Positions 1-4,815 of a stretch of 7,436 bases of DNA are shown here, in pieces. The translations under genes and the position numbers were made by a program. Positions within the stretch are counted from its first letter, which is position 1; every line of letters begins with the position of its first letter. Origin of the DNA: an uncultured Ruminococcus sp. (lineage in GTDB: Bacteria > Bacillota > Clostridia > Oscillospirales > Acutalibacteraceae); contig CAMKNF010000099.1 of assembly GCA_946414115.1 (NCBI GenBank), positions 1 through 7,436 of the forward strand, written 5' to 3'. Below the pieces are notes generated by a model. The model searched no databases. It saw only the letters and a list, made by a program, of their open reading frames with translations, and had not been told where the DNA came from.

Positions 1-1
1 C

Positions 2-997
2 GCAAAGGGACTTTGCGAAAAGATTAAGAAGGAAGTAAACGCCGAGGACTACGAGCATCCGCTGAAAGGCTTTAAGATTGTTGTTGACGCAGGAAACGGC
101 GCAGGCGGTTTTTACGCAGACAAGGTGCTTTCCGTACTCGGCGCTGACACCGAGGGCAGCCGTTACCTTGACCCCGACGGAATGTTCCCGAACCACGTTC
201 CCAATCCCGAGGATGCAACGGCTATGGCGTCAATCTGCGAGGCTGTAAAGGAAAGCAACGCCGATTTAGGCGTAATCTTCGACACCGACGTTGACCGTGG
301 CGGCGCTGTTGACTCAAAGGGCAACGAGATAAACCGCAACAGGCTTGTAGCCGTTGCCGCCGCAATTGCGCTTGAGGGCAACGACGGAGGAACAGTCGTT
401 ACCGACTCTATCACTTCAAGCGGACTTAAGGAATTTATTGAAAACACGCTCGGCGGAAAGCACTACCGCTACCGCAGAGGTTATAAGAATGTAATTGACA
501 AGGCGCTTGAGCTGAATGCGCAGGGAATAAACTGTCCTCTAGCGATTGAAACCTCGGGACACGCCGCAATGCGTGAGAATTATTTTCTTGACGACGGCGC
601 ATATCTCTGCACGAAAATTATCATAAAAATGGCACAGCTCCGCAAAGAGGGCAAGGAGCTTGACGAGCTGACCTCTGCGCTTAAAGAGCCTGTCGAAAGC
701 AAGGAAATCAGATTTAAGATTACCGAAAAGGATTTCAGAGCCTGCGGTGAAAAGATTATAGCCGACCTCTCCGAATATGCAGAAAAGCAGGACGACTGGC
801 AGGTTGCCGACGATAACCGAGAAGGAATCAGAGTATCGTTCGGCAAAGGAAACGGCGACGGCTGGTTTTTACTCCGACTTTCCGTTCACGACCCGATTAT
901 GCCGCTTAACATTGAAAGCGACAGCAAAGGCGGCGTTGATTTGATTTATAATCAGCTGTTTGAGTTTTTGAAAACTACAGACGGTTTGGAGATTTAA
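2..997 (+). CDS. Phosphoglucomutase/phosphomannomutase family protein, 5'-truncated by window edge
   Basis: This is an alpha-D-phosphohexomutase, which moves phosphate between C6 and C1 of glucose or mannose in the cytoplasm and links sugar catabolism to glycan precursors. The frame is open from base 2 to the TAA at 995-997 (331 residues visible), so a GTG at 125 is internal, not the start. Domain 1 with the catalytic phosphoserine lies upstream of the window. Domain 2 has the Mg-binding loop DTDVDR (nt 281-298). Domain 3 has the sugar-binding loop ETSGH (nt 548-562) where most bacterial enzymes have GEMSGH or similar. Domain 4 has REGIRVSF and then RLSVHDP, in place of the usual RxSNTEP phosphate-binding loop. 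As I recall the family, ETSGH plus RLS-HDP also marks plant chloroplast-type PGM/PMM-like proteins, so this is a distinct subfamily. Substrate choice cannot be read from the sequence. No convincing terminator follows. Confidence 0.9.
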   Translation, partial: AKGLCEKIKKEVNAEDYEHPLKGFKIVVDAGNGAGGFYADKVLSVLGADTEGSRYLDPDGMFPNHVPNPEDATAMASICEAVKESNADLGVIFDTDVDRGGAVDSKGNEINRNRLVAVAAAIALEGNDGGTVVTDSITSSGLKEFIENTLGGKHYRYRRGYKNVIDKALELNAQGINCPLAIETSGHAAMRENYFLDDGAYLCTKIIIKMAQLRKEGKELDELTSALKEPVESKEIRFKITEKDFRACGEKIIADLSEYAEKQDDWQVADDNREGIRVSFGKGNGDGWFLLRLSVHDPIMPLNIESDSKGGVDLIYNQLFEFLKTTDGLEI

Positions 998-1031
998 TCC
1001 TACAAATTATAGGTTAAAAAACAATTTTTGT

Positions 1032-1046
1032 GCGGCAACTTGCCGC
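1032..1046. repeat. Short perfect palindrome/hairpin (gcggca-act-tgccgc)
   Basis: The arms gcggca and tgccgc are exact reverse complements around a 3-nt loop, and the central bases extend the symmetry by one more pair in DNA. It lies 35 nt after the mutase stop codon. It is not followed by a T-run, so it is not a standard intrinsic terminator. It could stabilise the upstream mRNA 3' end, be an operator, or be part of a dispersed intergenic repeat. Confidence 0.6.
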
Positions 1047-1047
1047 C

Positions 1048-1062
1048 GCAACCCGTGGTTGC
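1048..1062. repeat. Second perfect hairpin (gcaacc-cgt-ggttgc)
   Basis: A 6-bp perfect stem with a 3-nt loop starts two bases after the preceding palindrome, so the two stems could stack in RNA. Its right arm begins the first copy of the 11-bp direct repeat listed next. No U-tract follows, so termination is unlikely. Confidence 0.6.
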
Positions 1063-1108
1063 GGGGTTGAAAACTGAAATGTATAGCCAAAAACATCGGT
1101 TGCGGGGT
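1057..1108 (+). repeat. 11-bp direct repeat ggttgcggggt, copies at 1057-1067 and 1098-1108
   Basis: The two copies are identical and start 41 bp apart, about four helical turns, so a bound protein would meet both on the same face of the DNA. The second copy runs directly into the TATAAT box of the downstream regulator gene, a position typical of an operator. The HTH protein encoded just downstream is the natural candidate to bind here, but that is inference. Confidence 0.5.
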
Positions 1109-1113
1109 ATAAT
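1108..1113 (+). promoter_or_regulatory. Consensus -10 box (TATAAT) for the membrane HTH regulator gene
   Basis: This is a perfect TATAAT 32 bp upstream of the ATG at 1146, giving a leader of about 25 nt with the GAGGAGG ribosome binding site at 1131-1137 (8-nt spacing). No recognisable -35 hexamer lies 16-18 bp upstream (the 17-bp position reads agccaa), and there is no TGn extended -10. The promoter may therefore need an activator or be weak. Confidence 0.5.
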
Positions 1114-1145
1114 TTGGGCAACAAATCAACGAGGAGGGCATATCA

Positions 1146-2045
1146 ATGAACATTGAAACAGCCAACAGATTATTACAATACAGAAAGAAACATAACCTCA
1201 GTCAGGAGGAGCTTGCCGCTAAAATCGGTGTAAGCAGACAGGCAATATCAAAATGGGAACGTGCCGAGGCATCTCCCGACACTGATAACCTTATTTTGCT
1301 CGCAGAAATCTACGGAGTTTCGCTTGACGAGCTTTTAAAAGGTGAAAACGCCAAAAGTGAAAATGATGAAAAATCGGATGAAAACAATTCCGAGCCAAAT
1401 TCAAATGAGGGTTACCAGTATAATTACAGCTATTCCTACGGACCGAACGGCGAAACCGAAACAAAGTACGAAAAGGTTGACAAGGTTTCATTTAAAAACG
1501 GAATCCACGTTGACTCAAAGAACGGCGACCACGTTCACATAAACTTTAAGGACGGCGTGCACGTTCACGACAAGAACGGTGACGAGGTTCACGTAGGCTG
1601 GAACGGAATACACGTTGAGGAAAACGGCAAAAAGCGTGTTTACACCGATGAAAACGGAAATATTATGGTTGATGAGGAGCTTAAGCGCCGTCACAAAAGC
1701 AAAAACAAGTGGAACAAGTTTCCGTTTTTCATCTTCCCTATACTCGCATTTGCGTGGTGGGGCGCAAGCGGAGTATGCTTCGGCTGGGCGTTAAGCTGGA
1801 TTTGCCTGCTTACCATTCCGCTTTATTACACACTTGTTGACGCAATCTACGAGCGCAAGGCAAGTCACTTTGCATATCCTGTGCTTGTGGCAATCGCCTA
1901 CATACTTTTCGGTTACTTCAATGTTTGCGGCGGCTGGGCTGTAGGCTGGCTTGTGTTCCTCACAATCCCGATTTATTACTGGATTTGCGGATTGTTCGGC
2001 GACGATGACGAGCACAACGAATGCAAATGCAATGAATGTGAATAA
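1146..2045 (+). CDS. Membrane-anchored XRE-family HTH regulator with His-rich repeat linker and Cys-rich tail
   Basis: The 299-residue protein begins with a classic Cro/C1 helix-turn-helix (residues about 5-62; LSQEELAAKIGVSRQAISKWE with recognition helix about 30-38), so it should bind DNA. Residues 66-110 are a polar, Asn/Glu/Tyr-rich linker. Residues 118-157 are short repeats built on NG-x-HV (GIHV, DHVHI, GVHVH, EVHV, GIHV), likely beta-strands. Residues 193-283 are hydrophobic and consist of two similar segments (about 197-234 and 244-283, each with GWA-x-x-W and LTIPxYY), giving probably four membrane helices. The last 14 residues are acidic with His and three Cys (HNECKCNECE). The ATG is set by GAGGAGG 8 nt upstream. 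Known: XRE proteins with C-terminal membrane segments occur in Firmicutes. Inference: a one-component membrane sensor, perhaps for metal or redox through His/Cys. The true signal and targets are unknown. It is transcribed alone and ends at a strong terminator. Confidence 0.85.
   Translation: MNIETANRLLQYRKKHNLSQEELAAKIGVSRQAISKWERAEASPDTDNLILLAEIYGVSLDELLKGENAKSENDEKSDENNSEPNSNEGYQYNYSYSYGPNGETETKYEKVDKVSFKNGIHVDSKNGDHVHINFKDGVHVHDKNGDEVHVGWNGIHVEENGKKRVYTDENGNIMVDEELKRRHKSKNKWNKFPFFIFPILAFAWWGASGVCFGWALSWICLLTIPLYYTLVDAIYERKASHFAYPVLVAIAYILFGYFNVCGGWAVGWLVFLTIPIYYWICGLFGDDDEHNECKCNECE
1497..1618 (+). repeat. Degenerate coding repeat for NG-x-HV units
   Basis: Inside the regulator gene, a 17-bp stretch at 1497-1513 (aacggaatccacgttga) recurs at 1602-1618 with one mismatch. 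Further degenerate copies of acgttcac and ggcg-cacgttcac lie between them. The repeat encodes residues 118-157, each unit placing one or two His next to Val. It looks like a region that grew by internal duplication and may vary in length between strains. Confidence 0.6.
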
Positions 2046-2053
2046 TGATATTC

Positions 2054-2088
2054 AAAACTGCCTGTCGGATAGTCCGACAGGCAGTTTT
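2054..2088. terminator. Bidirectional intrinsic terminator between convergent regulators
   Basis: A perfect 16-bp inverted repeat (aaaactgcctgtcgga / tccgacaggcagtttt) encloses a 3-nt loop. A-runs and T-runs form the base of the stem, so it works on either strand. It lies 8 bp after the stop of the plus-strand regulator and 17 bp after the stop of the minus-strand HTH gene (2106), so it should end both transcripts. Confidence 0.92.
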
Positions 2089-2105
2089 GCTGTTCTCAAT
2101 CATTT

Positions 2106-2315
2106 TCAATCAAAATAGAATATTTCTTCAAATTTCTTATCAAGAGCAATACATAAAATCAATGCAAGCTTTGCCGTAGGATTAAACTGTCCTGTTTCTA
2201 TTGAGCTGATTGTGTTTCTCGATACACCTACCATTTCTGCAAGACGGCTTTGTGACAAATTCTTTTCAGCTCTTACTTCCTTAAGACGGTTTTTAAGTAT
2301 AAGGGTATCGTCCAT
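2106..2315 (-). CDS. Small XRE-family HTH transcriptional regulator
   Basis: This 69-residue protein is almost entirely one Cro/C1-type HTH domain: LKNRLKEVRAEKNLSQSRLAEMVG, then the recognition helix about residues 31-41 (VSRNTISSIE), ending in FEEIFYFD. It resembles the compact regulators (YozG/YgzD-like) that are often encoded beside small membrane proteins in Firmicutes. Its ATG follows the upstream gene's TAG with no intervening base (TAGATG), and a GGGGG run inside the end of that gene sits 8-9 nt upstream as the ribosome binding site, so translation is probably coupled. As a single-domain DNA-binding protein it probably dimerises on dyad sites. The three dyads over this operon's own promoter are the obvious targets, suggesting negative autoregulation. 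It has no visible ligand domain, so any signal may come through the partner membrane protein (inference). Confidence 0.9.
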   Translation of the reverse strand: MDDTLILKNRLKEVRAEKNLSQSRLAEMVGVSRNTISSIETGQFNPTAKLALILCIALDKKFEEIFYFD

Positions 2316-2642
2316 CTACATTACCCCCGTAATCTGAATGATAAAGAGGATAAAAAACATTATGCATAAAGCAAAGTACAAAACCGTAACTAACAGTTCG
2401 TGCCTGCAGTGTAGTTTTATAAATTTAACTAAAAACAGTGTGCTCAACATTCCAAAGAAAATGAACCAGCTGCCGAAACTGACTTTTCCGGTAAATATAA
2501 CTTCCAGCAAGGCTATCAGACAGCAGAGTATCAAACCAATACGGGTTGCAATGCTACCTGCGGATTTGAGTACATCATACTCATATATATCCTGATTTTT
2601 ATTCTCTTCACGGCTTTTTGCTAAAATTTCTTCTTTATTCAT
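2316..2642 (-). CDS. DUF6442-like small three-helix membrane protein
   Basis: The 108-residue protein has a charged N-terminal stretch (MNKEEILAKSREENKNQD, residues 1-18) followed by three hydrophobic segments at about 31-51, 55-75 and 82-104, so it should be an integral membrane protein with a cytoplasmic N-terminus. The opening, the V-K-F-I-K-L segment and the following HELLV match my memory of the DUF6442 family, which has no known biochemical role and is regularly found with a small HTH gene. Its ATG is preceded by AAGGAG (2650-2655) at 7-nt spacing. It is the first gene of a two-gene operon with the HTH regulator immediately downstream. The module is noticeably AT-richer than the flanking enzyme genes (30-40% GC in sampled 60-base lines against about 50%). 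It may modulate the HTH protein by sequestration or sense an envelope signal; neither is shown by the sequence. Confidence 0.78.
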   Translation of the reverse strand: MNKEEILAKSREENKNQDIYEYDVLKSAGSIATRIGLILCCLIALLEVIFTGKVSFGSWFIFFGMLSTLFLVKFIKLHCRHELLVTVLYFALCIMFFILFIIQITGVM

Positions 2643-2655
2643 ATTTATTCTCCTT

Positions 2656-2673
2656 TGCCAAGTTTTCTTGTCA
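2656..2673 (-). promoter_or_regulatory. Putative operator O3 (over transcription start)
   Basis: Read on the minus strand this is tgacaagaaaacttggca, an imperfect dyad of form TGnCAAG-N4-CTTGGCA. It covers the expected transcription start (about 2672) and abuts the ribosome binding site at 2650-2655. Two near-identical 18-mers lie upstream. Confidence 0.75.
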
Positions 2674-2678
2674 TTTTT

Positions 2679-2707
2679 ATTATAGCATCGCCAAGTTTAC
2701 TTGTCAA
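2679..2707 (-). promoter_or_regulatory. Perfect consensus promoter of the DUF6442-like/HTH operon
   Basis: On the minus strand TTGACA (2707-2702) and TATAAT (2684-2679) are separated by exactly 17 bp, a full consensus housekeeping-sigma promoter. Such a strong promoter embedded in operator-like dyads points to control by repression. The predicted leader is about 30 nt. Confidence 0.9.
2689..2706 (-). promoter_or_regulatory. Putative operator O2 (over -35 and spacer)
   Basis: Minus-strand tgacaagtaaacttggcg has the same dyad as O1 and O3, with CAAG and CTTG half-sites around taaa. It includes five of the six -35 bases and most of the spacer, so a bound protein would block RNA polymerase. Confidence 0.75.
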
Positions 2708-2714
2708 TAGTTTT

Positions 2715-2732
2715 TGCAAAGTTTTCTTGGCA
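2715..2732 (-). promoter_or_regulatory. Putative operator O1 (upstream of -35)
   Basis: Minus-strand tgccaagaaaactttgca is the third copy, with a perfect TGCCAAG left half and a right half one base off. Its start is 26 bp from that of O2, and O2 is 33 bp from O3. It could hold an extra repressor dimer, for cooperativity. Confidence 0.72.
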
Positions 2733-2748
2733 GTTTGTTTAAAAATGG

Positions 2749-2774
2749 AGGCAGTTCGAAATAACGAACTGCCT
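2749..2774 (-). terminator. Intrinsic terminator of the GH31 gene
   Basis: A 10-bp perfect stem (aggcagttcg / cgaactgcct on the plus strand) with a 6-nt loop lies 20 bp beyond the GH31 stop. On the minus strand it is followed by tccatttttaaac, a short T-run. It separates the glucosidase transcript from the operator/promoter cluster of the downstream HTH operon, which begins 16 bp further on. Confidence 0.82.
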
Positions 2775-2793
2775 TCAAAATATCAATTAACAA

Positions 2794-4701
2794 TTATCCT
2801 TCAATATATTCCAGATTTTCTGTATCAAGCTGTGATGTGCGCATTGCAGGCGTGCAAAGCGGAATTTTCTTGCCGTTCTTTATGAACAACGGAACTTCGT
2901 TGAGCGCAACCTCAATGTAATGCGTTCCCTTTGTCATTTTTTCGGTAACAACCTTTGTTCCGCTCAGCTTAACAAACGTCATATCCTCGGGCAGATAAAC
3001 ATATCTTCCGCCGACGTTCTGCTCGTAAACAGGGCAAATCATACATTCGTCGCCGAGCATAAGCTGGGTTTCGCACTCACGTGCGATTTTATCGTCGGGG
3101 TAGTCAAACGAAAGCGGTCTGAAAATCATTTCGTTTTCTTCGCTCGCCTTGCGGAAAGTGCTGTAGAGATACGGAATCAGGCGGTAACGCACCTCGATAA
3201 TATCCTTGAAATCTTCGCTGTTTTCAAAATTGTAGCACTCCTGATCCCTTGTTCCGAGAGCGGCGTGGTTACGCATAAGCGGTGTGAAAACTCCGAGAGC
3301 AAGGAAACGCAGAACGAGGTCACGTGTTGCGTTCTCGTTAAAACCGCCCAAATCTGCACCGCAGTAGAGGAAACCGCACATATTCGCCGAAGGGAGCATT
3401 TTGAGATTAAGCAGAATATGCGACCACCACGAATGATTGTCGCCGAACCAGATACCGCTTGAACGGTGTGCGCCGATGTATGACGCACGTGAGAACATAA
3501 GGATTTTTTCCTCGCCGAACTCCTTGGCAAAATACTCGCCTGCCGCCTTTGTCATATTTGCGCCGTAGATATTGTGAACACGGTCGTGGCAAACCTGCTT
3601 GCCGTCAACGGTGTGGTAAATGCTTGAATAATCCTCGGGACTGTTCGAAAGTCCGAGGAAGGTGTCCTTTAAATTGAAGAATTTAGTAAGGTCGAGATTT
3701 TCGCCCTTGAGTGAAACAGCCTTGTCGAGAGCCTTTTCAAGTCCCTTTACAGAATAGAAAATTGCAGGCTCGTTCATATCGTTCCAGAAACCGTCAATTC
3801 CTGCATCGGTCAGCACCTTATATTTTGAGCCGAACCACTCACGCACGTCCTTGCGGAGAAAATCGGGAAAGCCGACAATTCCCGGCCATACGCCACCCTC
3901 AAAGTCGGTGCCGTCCTCGTTTTTGCAGAAATATCCGTTATCTCTGCCCTCTTCATAAACGCTGTAGCCGTCCTCTTTCTTAACGCCTGCGTCAATAATC
4001 GGAATAAGGTGGATTCCCTGTTCACGCTTTTTGCTTACGTAGTCGGCAAAATCGGGGAATTTTTTGTCGTCAACCGTAAAGTCCTTGTAGCTGTCCATAT
4101 AGTCAATGTCAAGATAAACGCAGTCGAGCGGAATTCCCGCCTTGTCGTAGCCGTCAATTACGCTGTCAACTGTCTTTGCATCAGGATAGCTCCAGCGGCT
4201 CTGCTGATAGCCAAACGCCCAAAAAGGCGGAATATAGCTTTTGCCGATTGCGTTTCTGAATTCCTTTACAATCTCAATCGGCTTGTTACCCTTTATATAA
4301 TAGAAATCAAAATCAGTTCCGTCGATTGTAATGACGGTTTTGTTCTTTGAGGTGTAGCCGATGTCCCAGCGGATTCTTGCAGGAAAATCAATGAAAATTC
4401 CGAAATTATCACTGCCCGAAAGCATCAGAAAATTGTGAGCCGCATAGAGAGATGACTTTGTTTCGGTGTGAAACGGGTCGTCACTGCAAAAGCTTTCGTA
4501 CATCCAGCCACGCTTGTTGATTCCTCTCGGAGCCTCGCCCAGACCGTAAACGATGTCGCTGTCGGTCATATCAAATTCAAGGACAAATTTTCCGTCCTCT
4601 TCTCTGCTCTTAAAAGGGAAATCTTTATTATCTGATGTTTCAAATTTTCCGACAACAGCCTCTGTGCAAATCGGTTTGCCGAAGGTGAATTTTTTAATCA
4701 T
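2794..4701 (-). CDS. Glycoside hydrolase family 31 alpha-glucosidase (cytoplasmic)
   Basis: This 635-residue retaining alpha-glucosidase releases glucose from the non-reducing ends of alpha-glucosides. From ATG 4701 the visible motifs are: VYGLGE and GINKRG in the N-terminal beta-domain (about 52-65); SYIPPFWAFGYQQSRW at the start of the (beta/alpha)8 barrel (about 155-170); YLDIDYM (about 196-202); the nucleophile Asp308 in GFWNDMNEP; acid/base Asp421 in IWFGDNHSWW; GADLGGF; and RNHAALGTR. There is no signal peptide, so substrates must be imported. It closely resembles, from memory, the Blautia obeum enzyme Ro-alphaG1 (catalytic residues D307/D420, isomaltose-preferring), so alpha-1,6 preference is plausible. 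An ATG six codons upstream (4719) is rejected because the AAGGAG at 4709-4714 lies inside that extension, 7 nt before the ATG at 4701. The C-terminus stops at ENLEYIEG, roughly 20-25 residues short of Ro-alphaG1 as I recall it. No transporter gene lies nearby. Confidence 0.93.
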   Translation of the reverse strand: MIKKFTFGKPICTEAVVGKFETSDNKDFPFKSREEDGKFVLEFDMTDSDIVYGLGEAPRGINKRGWMYESFCSDDPFHTETKSSLYAAHNFLMLSGSDNFGIFIDFPARIRWDIGYTSKNKTVITIDGTDFDFYYIKGNKPIEIVKEFRNAIGKSYIPPFWAFGYQQSRWSYPDAKTVDSVIDGYDKAGIPLDCVYLDIDYMDSYKDFTVDDKKFPDFADYVSKKREQGIHLIPIIDAGVKKEDGYSVYEEGRDNGYFCKNEDGTDFEGGVWPGIVGFPDFLRKDVREWFGSKYKVLTDAGIDGFWNDMNEPAIFYSVKGLEKALDKAVSLKGENLDLTKFFNLKDTFLGLSNSPEDYSSIYHTVDGKQVCHDRVHNIYGANMTKAAGEYFAKEFGEEKILMFSRASYIGAHRSSGIWFGDNHSWWSHILLNLKMLPSANMCGFLYCGADLGGFNENATRDLVLRFLALGVFTPLMRNHAALGTRDQECYNFENSEDFKDIIEVRYRLIPYLYSTFRKASEENEMIFRPLSFDYPDDKIARECETQLMLGDECMICPVYEQNVGGRYVYLPEDMTFVKLSGTKVVTEKMTKGTHYIEVALNEVPLFIKNGKKIPLCTPAMRTSQLDTENLEYIEG

Positions 4702-4708
4702 AATACCG

Positions 4709-4714
4709 CTCCTT
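4709..4714 (-). promoter_or_regulatory. Ribosome binding site that fixes the GH31 start
   Basis: Minus-strand AAGGAG is followed by 7 nt and then ATG at 4701-4699. It overlaps codons 2-4 of the longer reading from 4719, so the shorter start is the likely one. Between this site and the upstream DUF554 stop (4816) lies very AT-rich DNA with no clear -35/-10 pair. Confidence 0.8.
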
Positions 4715-4815
4715 TTCATATTAAATTCTATTTCTATTTTATACTTTTAAAAATAATTTTAGTATATATTTTTAGAGTATTTATGGTAATATTTTATTTT
4801 TTATCGAGCAACGCA

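Noticed and set aside
998..1018. cctacaaattatagg as terminator of the mutase gene
   Set aside because: Only about four outer pairs plus a broken AT core; too weak to call, although an A-rich and T-rich stretch follows.
1338..1545. 66-codon frames on both strands overlapping the HTH regulator
   Set aside because: They overlap the repeat-bearing coding region in other frames, have low-complexity composition and no start signals.
2106..2642. HTH gene plus small membrane protein as a toxin-antitoxin system
   Set aside because: Size and gene order would allow it, but the membrane protein resembles DUF6442 with three helices and not a known toxin, and nothing in the sequence shows toxicity.
2656..2732. 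The three similar 18-mers as a CRISPR-like or tandem repeat array
   Set aside because: They are short dyads with unequal 8- and 15-bp gaps positioned on a promoter, which fits operators and not a repeat-spacer array.
2920..3462. 180-codon open frame on the plus strand
   Set aside because: It lies wholly antisense to the strongly supported GH31 gene, has no ribosome binding site and no recognisable domain; it is a codon-bias shadow.
4720..4815. Dedicated promoter for the GH31 gene
   Set aside because: TATAAA- and TATACT-like strings are frequent in this very AT-rich spacer but none has a credible -35 at 16-18 bp, so no specific site is called.
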